Shown here one piece after another: positions 38,401-53,400 of a stretch of DNA of 64,000 nt. The position numbers were made by a program, and so were the translations under genes. The notes under the pieces were generated by a model, which did no database searches, was not told where the DNA came from, and worked only from the letters and a program-made list of their open reading frames with translations. The stretch is taken from the NCBI GenBank assembly GCA_025267735.1, contig CM046309.1, positions 59,833,319 to 59,897,318 on the forward strand, read 5' to 3'. How positions within the stretch are numbered: position 1 is the stretch's first letter; every line of letters begins with the position of its first letter. This DNA is from Mactra quadrangularis (lineage: Eukaryota; Mollusca; Bivalvia; Venerida; Mactridae).

Positions 38401-41400
38401 TTTCATGACTAAGCTCCACAAAAGTATGCCCAACTCGGGAATCAAACTCACGAACCCTCGATCAGTAGACTTTCGTGCTACCAACTGAGCTGGTGAAGCA
38501 GCTATAATATTATAACCACTGCAACAAACACACACACCCAATCATAGTTGTACAAGTTAACAGACGAAGTATTCATTAACTTTATTGTAAAATCAATGCA
38601 TCAATGATATAACGAATGAAAACATTATCAATATTTGATGAACAAATTGCATACAAAGTATAAATTATTCATAATACTATACAAACATTATGTCAGGTAA
38701 AGTTATCATTTAATAGTTTATCAGTTCAGTCAGATTATACCAAACAAATAAGTTAAGTGTACAGTTTTATCGCAGATTTTCACATTGTTAAAATCATCAA
38801 CTACAGTGCCCCTTCCAAATGTTTTTTGAGTTTTGAGGTTTTGAGAGAGAAAAAATGTGCTCCGGAAACTGTTTTCAGTTTTAAAGTAATAGTGACCTTG
38901 ACCTTTGACCTTGTGACCCCAAAATCAATAGGGGTCTTCTACCCGATATGGACAATCATCCAATGAAGTTTGAATATTGTGGGCCAAATGGAACTCAAGT
39001 TATGCTCCGGAAACCAAATTGCTAACGGACAGACGGATGGACGGACGCCAGGGGGTAAAACATAATATGTCCAAAATTCTTTCGGGCTTATAAAAAGTAT
39101 TCCAGTGAACCAAACTGGTCATATATACTGATTCAGAAGTTAAGGTAATTTCAATATAATCAAATTTTATTCCTCTAAAATAATTCAAATAAAATATGTT
39201 GATAGATTAATTAATGCTGATTGTAAAATTTGAACAATGGCTTTGTCTCTCTTCTTCATAAGTAATTATATAATGGCGATAGAAAATTCCGAACATCAAA
39301 CTCCAGGTAAGTTGTCACCCAGATATCAAACCCAGGATCCCTAGGTTTGTAGCCTAACACCCTACCATTAGAGATGCTGCAATGATAGAATGTCTATTAA
39401 AAAACCTCACTCCAAATATTCCTGTTTGGAAAACATGAATATTAAAGTAACATTATGACATGATGTAACCACTAACTCCAATATCAAAAGACAAAACTTA
39501 TCTATTTAAAGAATTAAACTTGCTTTAATATCCACTATTTGGAACACTCATAATTATTATATATATCTGGCAATTTATGATACTTGTTTACCCAAGAGTA
39601 AAAGACAACAAACTCTGTTTCACTTCAGTGAAATTAACCAACTAATTTCTAATCTAAATTGGTACTTCTCCAAATTTGGTTACGTTCTAATTAGACTAAA
39701 CAGAATTAGTATTTGACCAGCAGATCAGTAATTATCTACCACGGTGTAGAAATGTGATCTAAGTACATATCATACTCATACGTCATATTCAGAGGAGAAA
39801 AATATAACCATCAGACCAGTCTATATCGTGAAATGCTTGAAAACTGGAACTATGTTTAGGTACATTTTGATAGGGGGGATGTTCAAGAAAATTCATTTTA
39901 GACAACCTCACAGAAGTGAAATTTATTAAATCCATTTTAAAACACTAATTTAAAGTCCGGTGGCAGTCATTTTGAAGGAGAGAAGATGTCAAACAAGAAT
40001 ATAAAGGTAAAAAACATGCAATCTATGTTATTATACTTTGATGTTTCAATGAGGTCTTCAATTCATGGGTTTAGCGCAAAACAGTCGTAACTCTCTTTTA
40101 TCTTATATTCAGGGTTCCCACTATTTTCTAAGAAAAAAAATCAAGGACTTTTCAAGGACTTTTCAAGGAAACTTTCGCAAATTTCAAGGACTGCTCTGGA
40201 TTAACGCCTATTACTTAATTCAATAATTTACATCAAGCTCCATGGTCAAGTGGTTAAGATTGATAATACTTCAAATTACTTTTACAAATGCTTGTGCTTC
40301 CCAAGAACAACAGATAGATGAATATAAAGGTTGCATAACAAATATACTAGCATAGTGAAAATTACAAAACAGTCAAAAGTTGGAGTCTCATATTTTCTGC
40401 ATGAGATTTTATAAAACAACATTTACATTATAGTTTCTGTCACATTTGACAAACAGACCCATGTATAAAAAGCACATTCAGTATGGCAATGCCTTTGTTG
40501 TGACTTAAATTTTGTAAAATTCACAGAAAGTCCTGATTTTGTATCAAATAGTAAACTAAAAATATCTAATTTTCATTTCAATTGACCAGATCTTCTGGTT
40601 TAGCATGTTTGCTTGCTGGTATATGTTCATCAACAGAGATAAAAAGGGCCATTTTAAAATTTTTATAAATGTCCTAAATTTTGACCTTCCTTTGTTTAAA
40701 CATTTTCTTTAAAACTACAGTCAGCTATAAACATCATACCTTTAGTTAAATTATGCTTTTCATGTAGCAATAGATGCTATTTATTGTTTTTAGAGTCTAA
40801 AACACGATTTTAACAGATAGATTATGTGACGAATATTTTTTTAAATTTTCACATATTCAACTGACGTTTATTCTTGAAATCGAAAAAATGAGGGAATTTC
40901 CCCTTACTTATTGCTACATTAAGAAAATCAAAATGATAAAACATTAATTACAACGTAATTTGAACGATGTTTCACTTTATTGGCGATAGCGTCGGTCGCG
41001 AAAAATTTCAAATGTATGACAGTATGAAATAAAAAACTTAATTCGTTGTAAAATGATTTGTATTAATGATTATTTTGATATGGAATTTAACGATTATTAT
41101 TACCATTTAATCAGAGTTTATTATTGTTGTCAATTTTAATTGTCTTTATAAAAACATTTGCTAACTGGCTATTACGTCTATTCAAACTGCGTCACAACAT
41201 GCTCATAATTAAATACAATTATCAACATAACGGCAAGCATCCAAAAGCTTATCTTCTTTAATCAATGCAATATCACAGTTTGTCAAATGTTTGTTAATTG
41301 CAACAGTTTGATTACGTAAACAATCTTTTGGGCCGACTATTGATTTTTTGAGCGGACGCCGATTGGTCTTAATAGGCGACAAAATACACAGGGATGATCG

Positions 41401-44400
41401 ATAAACAAAGAACTTAGGCATATGCGAACGTAGTCACGCGTGTAAACATAACTTGGCGACTCCTTTGTCGATTTTATGACATCCTTGCGCATACTTTTGT
41501 CGGCGAATTAATCTCCCAGCGTGTGACCGACAATTAAGTTTAATCGATATGTAATTAGCATGTAATCGCCGTGGGCGGTCTTATTTTTCACAACACATAT
41601 CTGGATTAACAATCGACGATCAATTAGGGAATTTAATTTTAGTATACTATGAAAATTTGTTTAACTCTTTTTCGTTGATTTCAAACTTTTTTGTCATACA
41701 GTTTAAGAACTTTTAATGCGACTTTTGCAGTTTTAGTGCGAGAAATCGCGTCCTATGAATATTCCTGGAACGGTTCACATACTGACTCGGCCTGGTATGA
41801 TTTCGTACCAAAGTATGGGACGAATTATCGGCGAAAAATGTAAAAATGTCTTGAGAAAAAACGCCGGTCGGCCGGACCGACGGCTTGATCTAACTGCCGG
41901 ACATGTCCGGCGGTCCGGCGCTTTCGCAACCCCTGCGACAAAAAACACAGGGGTGATAGATAAACACAGGAGTTACTTGTTATCGGCTTTTGAAGCGTGT
42001 TTACTAAGTGCAACCCCGCATACCGCGCATCGCTGATTGGTCGATTACATCAAATAGGCGGACGTAACATACGCTCTACTTGTTGTTGATCCGAGATCTT
42101 GATTCAACTATGACTCTTGAAGGCAAAATACCCACGAGTCAAATTGACGCACGGACGATTTTGATCGAGGGTATTTTGGAATTTCCGTGCGTCAAAACCC
42201 AAGGTCTCGAGACTAATTCAAGCCCTGACTGGTACGTGCAAAAATCCCGACTTTTTCCCGGTTTTCCACCGTTTTTTCAAAATTCAAGGACTTTTCCAGG
42301 CCTGGAAAAGCAATTTTGAAATTCAAGGACTTTTCCCGTTTTCAAGGAAGCGTGGGAACCCTGTATATTGAGTTACGACTGTTTTCTGCTAAACCTGTGA
42401 AATGTCTAAAATTTATGAAAATATTGTTTTATCAGACTATTGGTTCTCCTCTCACTTAGCTATGAACAAATTACCCAAAACAATCTTGTTTCCCACATAT
42501 AAAACATACCAGATACTTTTTAAAATCATTTTACTAAACTTTTTATTTTAAAATTTTCATCTCTAGGGAATTCAACATAACTTCTCTATGGTAACTACGT
42601 AAATTTGCTTATGGCAACAGAAAATGTCTCAACATTTAGATAACAGACCCTGAGAACACTTAGTACGAAAGTCAAAATTCTACAGATCGAGGAGTCGTGG
42701 GTTCGATTCCCAGGCGGGGCATACTTTCATGGAGCTTGGTCATAAAATTATTTCTACGGCCATTTTCCCTCCTACCAATTATTAGTCACTGACGAAAGTA
42801 TGCGCTTAGTAGTTGGTTAACAGCTAAATCCAGAGATTTAGGCTTTCCAGGAGGAGTGAGTAGGTTGACTGACTGCCGTTATATGACCTATACAATGTGT
42901 TGCTACGGCATTAAACCAAACAAAAAACAAATCAAAACACCAATTTTGTAAAATGCTCAGATGACTCTATGTTTTGATTTTTCATGTGTAAAATTCTAAA
43001 TCAATTTTAAATTTTATCTTTAGTAAACAAAAGACAACAGGATATAGTTCACAGAAGTTTGGGAGGCACTGAATATCATTTAACTGGATTAAATCTTAGA
43101 ATATTTTCATACACAAGTCCCTAACTAATTCAATTAAATCTTTTACCAAATTCAGAAAGAACTTCACAGAAAATCATCGATTCTAATATCATTAGTTTCG
43201 AAGCAATTTACATGTTACTCTGTGAATCGCTGAAACAAGACAAAAATATTCAAGTTGTTATCATGCAAGAAGAAAACATTGAAATGATGAAATCTTAAAA
43301 AAACAACTCGAAGAAAACAGAAAACACTGTTATTGCTCATGGCATGTGTTTAAACGCTGGTTCCAACAAATTCACAGTCATATCACAGCAATCTGATCAT
43401 TGAGTTTTAACGAGTTAGAACTTTTGTCGGTCTAAATCATTGCCAGCATCGTCATTGATTATGCAATACCAAGGAGAGAGATATTCAATTTTTTCACAAA
43501 TTTTTTAACATGCTACAATTGGAAACAATCTGATTGTAATCAATTTATATTGATTGTAATCAGAAAATATAAATAACAGACATTGTTCATGTTGTTTGTT
43601 TGTTTGTTTGGGTTTTACGGCGCACTAACACAGAAAGGTCATATCGTGCCGAAAGCAATTGATGATACTACTAATGTAACCAAATTATAATGGTTTAAAG
43701 TCTTATATTTTATGATATATATTCGTGTGTTCAGGGTGCAGAACCTAGCTCCAGCTTTGATATAAACAAATGAGCATCAACCCTCGAACAGCTACAACGA
43801 AACACATGCCAAAAATAAATCAGGAAAAATATCCTTTCTCAAGGCGCCATTTCCAGCTATTTCTGCCTTCATGCTCTTTTCCAAAAGTCTAAAATAACCA
43901 CTTAAATAAATGAAGAAATCATCTTCCCTTAGTATTGTACGACCTATACACCAGGGAGTCAGGAGACACTATAAAAGATAACTGTGTCCATTACTCTTCA
44001 TCAATTAATACTTAGACAAATAAACCAGTCATCAAAGTCACATCCTCACTTCACTACAACATATTACAGTCTACACAATATCATTAAACATCATTGATTG
44101 ACAATTTTAAAGCTACAAGTTCACAGATTTCAACTTAAATCTCAACATTTCTAAAACTCTTGTAATTATATAGTTTCAGGTTTTTGTGTGTGAAAAATCG
44201 ACATTTACTTGTCTTTGACACAAAACATTTTTTTTTTTGAACATCGTATTCAACACATATTCAGGTTATATATACGACACCCAGCTCTTCCTACTATAGG
44301 TTTCCTGGACACTTCTATCACCAGTACTAACTAACCCTACCACGAGGCCAACAACTTATGTATAGGGTATGACCTGCCACGACCGAGAAAAACAAATATA

Positions 44401-47400
44401 TAAGTATATAATACAATTTATACATAAATAAATGAAAGACATACAAGAAAAAGGGAGATAAACCAAAAAAAAAATTACCATGGAATGGAAACATTTCATA
44501 AGTTTAAGCAGTGCTCTGCATGTTCACAGATTTCAACTTAAATGTCAACATTTCTAAAAACTTTCAAAATTGTTTAGTAAAAACATTTTTGGAAAAAAAC
44601 AAAAAACAATGCTCTGATAATGCCAATGTCAGTTCAAATTGACATACATCATTCTGTAAAAAATGGTGACTTTACATAAAAAATGTTCTCCTTTGTAAAC
44701 AGTTTAGATAGTTTTAACTCAAGACAGATTTTGTCTGCAAGACTGTAGTTAAGTACATTTAGCAAAAGAGTGAGTCACTTTAGTCTTGCGAGCAACCCTC
44801 AAATGTTTCCTTTTGTGAGTTTTATTTAATAGTACTCACAATCTAAAGGTAAGTTTAAAAAAGGTAAGTTTTATTTAATAGTACTCACAATCTAAAGGTA
44901 AGTTTAAAAAAAGGTAAGTTCTTAAAATATTAAGAATTAATTTCTTCACACAATTATAGAAATTGACAGATAATATTAATATAATAATAGATGATGATGA
45001 TGATGATAATAATGATAATGATGATAATGATGATGGTGATGATATGATAATAATGATGATGATAATGATGATGAAAATGATGATGATAATGACAATAATG
45101 ATGATCACGATGATGATGATGGTGATGATGGTGAAGAGGATGATGATGATAATGATAATAATAGTAATTATAATAATAAATATCAAGAAAGGATCTGAAA
45201 TCCCATCAGAAAAAGCAACAGTTAAAACCCACACAATCAAAAGATAGCCCAATCTGCGACCAAGTACCTTTAAAGATCATAACCTTTACAGTGTCTCAGT
45301 ACCCAATCAATGTATATAATGAGAATTTATATTGATAGTAAATATTGTCAGTAATTAACATGGAACGTTCCGATTCAACTTTTCCCAATAAATCATTAAA
45401 TAAAATTCCTTTACAACGGCCTTTACCGTAGATCACCTCTTGTCACCTCAGATTGTCCGGACATCTAGCCTTATTTATAATGTTACATAGCAAAATTATC
45501 AACTAGCCTGACTAGTGTATATGAATAAACTTGTACTTTTAACTAGCCCAAATCAAATTTTACAAATCATGGGCTTTAGGCTAGTGGGTTTAGGGCAATA
45601 ACTTGGATCACCTTTCATTTGTAAAAACTTACTAATCATGACAAAACAAAAATCCTAATTGCAACAAAACTAGAAACTCACATACCTGGTGTTTTGGAAA
45701 AAAATGAAAAATTAAAAATATTAGTTCATAACATTTTTTTATAATCCAATTAATAATTTCATTTTGTATAAGTTTTCCTCATGACAATAAACAAGAAACA
45801 CTTCATCCTCAATAATTCATCACGTATACTTTGAGATGGCAATGTTTACAATAGACTGTCAATAGAACTATCAGCCTCGGTAGACTGGTTGTGGAATCTA
45901 CAGTTGATACGAGGAAACAGTGAGACAGCGACGAGAAATAATCAATGACCAATACTTAAGTAATGGTTACACTGCAGTAGTAGAGAGTTGGTTTTGTTAA
46001 AATGGAATTAACAGTAGTGTTCAGCTAGGCACAGACATTGAAGAAATATCTCAAGCACTGTTTTATAGAATTTAATCTCAGATAGCAAAGCTATGTTTGT
46101 TCATGAATAACAAATTACATTATCACCCGGCATGTTCAATTTTAAATTTTCTAAGAAAACTCATTTCAATGGCTTCCTAAGTAGATTTCATCTTTCATTT
46201 TGTAAGAGCCGCTCTGATTGGTTAATATTTGAAAATCAATAGCAAATCAAATTACATGAAACAAAACTGATCTACAACTGTTCTACAACAAGAAATGCAT
46301 TCAAGACTCTATGAAATTGTGAAGAAAGATTAGAAAACATGATTGAAGAATCATGCATTGTGAAATGTTGAGTCATAGCTATAAGGGGGGAGGGATCAGT
46401 GAATGAGGCAGGGGAGAAAAAGAGGAAGATGGGGAGGGGGAAGAGAAGTGAGGGGCAAGAGGTAGAGGGAGTCAAGCAGATAGAAAGCAAGGGACAAGAG
46501 TGATAGGGGCAAGTAAGAGACAGGTGGGGAGATGGAAACAGAGATAAAGAACAGGGAGGCAGAGAAATACAGAAAGAGACAGGTAAAGAATGACAGGAAA
46601 AGAAAGATACAGGAAAAGAACAAGAGCCAGAGAACACAGAGAGGGGGAGAGAGACGGTCAGACAGTGAGACAGAGAGATATCACCGTAGAAGTCAAAGAG
46701 AATAATGAAATTACAATTGAAAGATCAATCAAAGATAACATGTAATTGTTATGACTGTTTCAAGAAGCTCCCATGGGAAATATACAACAAATACATTGTA
46801 GTGCAGGAAATACATTATAGTATAAGAGAACAGAAGATTGATAAACTGTGTTTTAAATATGATCAGTCTAGCCTGGGGTAGTCACATCTAATATATACTT
46901 AGGTCATGCTAAATTGGAATTTTGTTCAGTGTCAACTCAAGTTTGACAAACCTTATGGTACCTATTAACAAAAAACGGACATGAAAACACATGTCCATTC
47001 TAGCTAGTATTCTGACAAATAATTACTTGGTAGTACATGAATGTTTATGACATTAATGTGAGATTAAAGTAACTTTATGAAAAAAGTATCAACAACATAC
47101 AGTTGTACATTTCCATTAATCAAATACACAGAAACAAGGAACTATCACTATTTCCTGAGAAAAATCAGTAATCGAATTCCAGAACAACAGACTTATTTAA
47201 GAAAATTTCAAGGACAATTTTGCATGTTTTTTTTTTATTGAGCACTCTAAAACCTACAGGCACGTGGACCCTTAACAAATTCGAGTATGTCATGGCTTTA
47301 TTGATCATTTAAACTGCTTGTCCATACAGTGTCATCCAAAAGTAATTGGACAAAATCCTGTTACAGTAAAGTTCCAATATTAAGACCAGCAAAACCCATG

Positions 47401-50400
47401 GTCTTTATGACATAATGCAGATAAAATTCAATGATGAAATGTGCTTTTAATTTCAATTAAATTGTTATACAGAAATTCTAATACTAATACAACAGTAAAA
47501 AAGAGGGTGCAAAAGATTTGAGACCAAATGATGCATAAAATCAAAGAATTAAAACAATAACAAAATTTAGGCAAACAACTTAAATTAAGAATTGAAGAAA
47601 AAAAGTACTCTTCAAATGAATTATAGGAAAATTAAGAATGCTCCACTCAGTCAAAATAGAAAGATTACTGTCTTAGTATATTAGAGGTCCACATGGAAGA
47701 TTGGATCCTGGTCCACATGGAAGATTGGATACAGAGGGCCACATGGAAGATTGCATACAGAGGTCCACATGAAGATTGGATCCAGAAGTCCACATGAAGA
47801 TTGGATACAGAGGGCCACATGGAAGATTGGATACAGAGGGCCACATGGAAGATTGGATACAGAGGGCCACATGGAAGATTGGATTTATCCAAATGTGTAG
47901 CCTCGTTAAATAAAGTCTTTATTTTTATATTATTATATAGTATATTTTAGAAGGACTAACTAAAAGCCATCAGGCCTGAACAAATTGATCATGTGTTCTA
48001 CGTACAGATTTTTCTTAACTCAGTTGCTTTAAACAGTGGTTTGAACAAATTTTATAAGTGAGTAAGGAAATAATTTTTTTGGAGGTAAAAAAACGTCAAA
48101 ATTAAGGTGTAATAGAATCGATAGAACACATCATCAAGTTGACATTTTAAATCAAGAAGTGCAAAACTAATACAACAAGATGTTAGGATGTCAGCTAGTT
48201 TTGCGCTAACTGTGTGCTATAACCAGTATATTTGATATTAAATATATAAAACAAACCTGGTACAAGTTTCATGGATGATTTTAACAGATCTGAACCTGAA
48301 GCCCATCTTCTCATAGGATTTTGTTCAAATGACGCCGCCCATTCTCCTGTCAACCATTTTAACTGTCTGAAAAAAGACATAAATGTCAATGTAAAGAGCT
48401 GTCCAAAAGTTCTTAGACAATTGAAATTTCAAGAAATACAGATCATGTGCTTTTCCACAAAATATGTAATGTGACCTCATCTACATTTTAGTGTGCTTGT
48501 CTTTGTCATATTGTATTCATACATTCTAAAAATGCCAGCCATAAAAAGCATGATAATTTAAACAGGGGAAGTAACTCCAAACACATTGTATCAAAATATT
48601 GACAGTAGTCTCCCTTATAACTTTATCAAAGCAATGACACATGTAAATGAATCAGTGCAAATAGTACCAATCATCATTCTTTATTTACATGAAATTAGCC
48701 TAGTTTGGTGCTGTCAAATCAACGAGTTCCACAATGAAGATAAGGAAATTTTTCAAAGACTACACTGCCCTCCAAAGTTTCTTTACAGTATGATTATTTC
48801 ATTTCTACAACTGCTTATGTTCAAATTTGAAGATTTATTATATTATTGTTTACTTTATTCATTATCAATGCAATGGATATTGAATTTCTATAGGTACATT
48901 TTATTTTTTGAGTTGCAGCAACAGTTATCTATCAGCCTCCAAAACTAAGGTCAATGTATCTCAATGAACCAATATCAAGTTTGAGATATTTTTGTTATTT
49001 CATATCCATAAGACAAATGTACTGATTAGAAAAAAGCAAAATTGAAAATACTTTAACAATAAACTGCTTTTACAACTTTTTAAAATTCTACTTAGTACAA
49101 TATAAATTGTTAATGTGTGAAGGAACTTTTGGAGGGCAGTGTATAGGGTCAGCACAATACTCGTTATCTTGATGTTTCATTTACAAGTACTTTAACTAGA
49201 TTTGTACTGACACCTCGACATGTCATCAAGGGTTGCCTGCAAGACTGTAATAACTCGCTCTTTAACACAATGCATTTACTACAGTCTTGCGGACAACCCT
49301 CGTCATGTAGACAGAACCATGATAAGAGAAATGCTAAAACAAGTATTTTGAACTTTTCTTACGGTTTATATTAGTATATATTTACTAGTAGATAACACAG
49401 TTCTTTATGAATTGTTTATTTCACTTCATACATAAATCTGACAAAATTGTTTTAAAGCTACAGTCCTGTACACTTAATTAGGCCTAATATTGCAATAAGG
49501 GCAACATACAGGTCCAGGCCTATCTGTAAAATACACCATAAAAGAGCAATAGCCCATTAGTAAATGCCCACGAGGGGTACAGCAAATTTTCTTGAGCAAG
49601 AAATTTACCAGCAATTGCTTCACTTCACCAAGATGAATATCAGAACCTGCAAGAGTGTTATGATTCTGTTGCACAAATATGCACTAAGCAGAGTAAAAGA
49701 CTCCTCAGGTAGATTGATAGATGGATACCAGTAACTTGTTGACCAGGGATAATAGCTGTGCAGTCAGTAAACATCAGCACTATCAAAATGCTATATTACA
49801 TGTTTTACTTTTTGAACATAAAAGACTAAAAACAAACAAGAAATGTAATGTGGAAACCACATTAAAGCTGGATTTAAAAACTTTAACATGGAAGTTACAA
49901 AGGGTAATCCATAATAAAGGCAGGCAGAGTTGTAGTTACTTTCTAATTCTGTTCATCACATGGTATGATATCATTGTATGAAGTTTCATAAAGATCTGAC
50001 AATAAATGGCAGAAATATAATTTTATGGTAATGAAAAAACTTTTACACAATTGTTAAAGACACCGGATGCCCGACAGATCACCCAGCATCCCCCTGCCCG
50101 CCTGCCTGACCGACTGCCCGTTGAAAAATCTGGTTAAATAATGCAATACCAACCTTTGTTTATAGCACAATTTACACAACCAGGAACCATTAAACATGAC
50201 TTCCTGACAATTCTTGCAGACTTTAAATCTACAAGAAGGGCAAAGTGTTCCTCTATTAAACAAAACACCAAATTCACCACGGCAACGTATACACATCTTA
50301 GTTTGATCATCTCCACCACGTAAAACACCACACATTCTAATCTGATTGATTTCTTTCTTTAAATTACTGAAACATAAAAATAACAAAATAAATAACAGTA

Positions 50401-53400
50401 ACCCATGCTAGATAATAACAATCATAACAAACACCAATCTCCGTAAACAGATATCCTGTAGAGCGTTGTCGTACAGGATCTCTACTGTCTCCGTGGAAGG
50501 TCACGTCAAGATGAACTTTGTGTCGACCAATCAATGGGTAGCTTTCATCAAGACGAAAACACTATTAATCACATTTTGATTTCGTAATTTCTATCTTTAG
50601 ACCAAGTTTTGCATGCTAATTTAACAGCCGTATTATTCACAGTCTGTGATTTGGCAGCTCATTTCAAATTGCGTGATGTAAACGATGTAAACAAGTTACG
50701 TATCATAACAATTTTGTCGTGAATATTATGATGAGAAAAGGTTGCCTGAACGTGACCTTCGTTTGAGAATGGCCAGATCTAAATTAGCGAGTATGGGAGC
50801 CGAAAATTTTAGATCAGGTTTTAATCAGATTGAACAAACACGAAACAATTTTCTCTGTCCTAAAGAAATAGTCACATGATCACATTCTGTTTATGCATGA
50901 TCATTAAAGTTCATGAATTAAGTTCATGAACAATTTATGGGATTTAATAAGAATACGCTAGCACAAATTAGTCAAAAGTTCATAAAATCCTAGAACATGA
51001 ACTCGAAAAGAGTGAGTTACTATAGGCTTGAGGACAACCCTCAAACTGTCCATAGTTCTTAAACAGTTCATGAACGAATGACGAGTGAATTATTCAAGTT
51101 CATGAACTTATTAAGAATATGGCTGTTCATGTTTAGTTCATGAATATTTCATGAACATGTTTTTACAATAATTGTTCATGACTTGATGTTCAAAATTGAT
51201 GGTCTAGAAAGCAAAATGATCATAATAAATATAGAGACCTTTGCAACATTTGAAACTAAAAAAATTGTCAAAAATTGCACAACTTTTCAATTACCAAGGC
51301 TATCTTCATAGCTCAGCTTTTATACTGTACTATTTAAATATTACATAACGGAGGCCAACTGTACCATAGGTCAATATGTAGGACAAAATCAAATAAATAT
51401 CAGTTTATTTACATGACCTTAAAAGATCAAAGCTAGATCATTTACCTTAATATACAAACAAATAAATGAAAGGAGAGATTTTAACAATAAATATTTGTAC
51501 AACATACAGAAACCTTTAAAGTTAAAATTCCATTTAATCTTAATGTTGTATAAACAGCATACAGAATTGAAATTTTATAATGATAAATAAAACATACACA
51601 ATTACCAATCATTTATAATTTACAAATAAGGCAAAAAATAGCAAGTCCCAAGAATACATCAAACATTGTAGGTAAAACAGAGAATCAAACACAATCTATT
51701 TAACATTTAACAATGTACATGTAATTAGCAAAGCAGAATGGACAGGCAATATTGTTAAATAGAAAGTGCAAAAATTAATAATGGAACAAATAAAAAAGAC
51801 ACAGTATTCCCTCTCATAACGACACCTCTCTTGACCGCTTCCCCCCCCAAGCAACAACAATTTTTATACCGCCTGTGCAATTTCAGTGCAAATTCACCTC
51901 TAAGTAATGACACCTCCCAGGAACAACCATCTTATATTTTTTCAAGTACATGTACCATTTAAACACCAAATTCAAGGGTACAAATGCCGTACTTTGAGAA
52001 ACTTAAGACTTGTGTTTAATAACGTAACATAATTCCCGGGCTTAGTGTAAAGTGGTTGTAACTCAAGTTAAAAAAAGAGTGAGCATTGACCGTTTTGCGA
52101 TAAGCCCAGGATATTATTTTTAAAGCCAGATGGATAAATATTTCAGTCATAACAAGACAGTCAGATCAGATCATCACTGTCCCTTGGAATAGAACAATAG
52201 CATTGTAAGTTTAAGCCACACCCCTTCTTCATGATGCAAATATATATTTTTGGATAGATCAATGCGCAACTTGTAGTTACACTATACCTGCTCTCACCCA
52301 ACAAATTCATGATGCAAGACCATTAGAATTAAAAAGATAAATTCAATCCATATCATAGATAATTTGATACTAACTTCAACCCACACACTGTAATACTAGA
52401 TAACAACACAGCAGCTTTTATACCAGTACAAAATATCAATGTCTCAGTGCAAAACTATTCTACACCCCATTATATTTATATGGAGTTTTACTAGTTCTGC
52501 CCTACCCCATTAATCTTGTATGCAAATTTATAAACTCATTTTTAAAAGGTCATATATAGTGGCTAATGCAGTCTACAAAATTTAGACATGAAAGTGGTTG
52601 TCCAAACAAGCAATCACTATATCTCATTGGAGAATTTTGGTTGGCAAAAAATTGTTGGTTGCCTGGAAAACATGGTTGTCCCGGGCAACTGAACACCCAC
52701 TATTTCCGTACACTGATGTGACCAATTCAGCTTCCCTGGGGGTACCAGGCCACCTAAGGCCAACAGACAAAGCTTTAATGTTATCTTCATGTTTAAAAAT
52801 CAAAAAGAAAGAAAATATTTTCACACACATACATAACACTGGTTTAGCGCAAAACGGTTCAAACTCAAGTAAAAAAAGAGTGAGTTACGTCAGTTTTGCG
52901 TTAAATCTGCAATATTTATATACTGGTACATAATGAGAATGTCACAATCAATACATTTTAATGACATTTATATCACAGTAATAATCTAGTAATAAAAATA
53001 CTGGTAAATACATAGATACAATCATACAGTTATAATAAACTATAATATAGCTACAGGCAGTAATATCTAGCGTTATCAAACAATATCTAGCATTCCACAC
53101 TGTTCCTATGTTACAGTCATCAACATCAATCTCCCGAGCACAACCAACCCAGATTTATCATTTATTATGTCATATAGAAATGTCAAAAAATCCACTCGCA
53201 CAACTATATGTAATACATAGGAGTTTGAAAAATTGAACTGTTTGACAAAACATTGGTGCAAATGGTCTAAATCTTGCATCTGAATACAGCCCTTTTTTCT
53301 AACTAATATACTATATCCGGAATTCAAATATTTAGGTTTTCCCCTCCGGTACAAACAAACTTTTACTGTTACAATGAAAACACGTGTAAAAAGAACAATA

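Larger units (their letters stand above)
24701..48256 (-). other. Long intron between exons 3 and 4 (contains the alternative first exon)
   Basis: A 23.6-kb intron. Named repeats and the 26351-26411 exon are listed separately. Stretches 27050-28180, 29600-30450, 30660-32640, 33500-34620, 37260-38090, 42990-44700 and 45250-46380 are AT-rich with no feature I can support beyond short simple repeats and, at 43593-43660, a SINE-tail-like fragment (GTTTGTTTGTTTGGGTTTTA). Confidence 0.6.
48367..50153 (-). other. Intron between exons 2 and 3
   Basis: Contains a Tc1-like MITE (48763-49141) and a family 2 palindrome (49228-49301). No other exon was seen; 49320-50130 has nothing I can name except TGCCCG-rich repeats at 50070-50120. 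Confidence 0.65.

Noticed and set aside
41209..41421. Minus-strand frame inside the 2.25-kb transposon as a transposase remnant
   Set aside because: No DDE, BED or dimerisation motif could be seen.
44875..45252. 125-codon Ile-rich frame and its complement
   Set aside because: GAT/AAT microsatellite artefact.
46272..46637. 121-codon Ser/Pro/Leu frame
   Set aside because: Complement of a polypurine tract; composition reflects CT richness only.
47665..47892. Three overlapping frames with a repeated Cys-Gly-Pro peptide
   Set aside because: 26-bp tandem repeat lacking stops in several frames.
48586..48948. 120-codon plus-strand frame
   Set aside because: Low-complexity AT-rich frame overlapping a TA-flanked Tc1-like MITE; no conserved motif.
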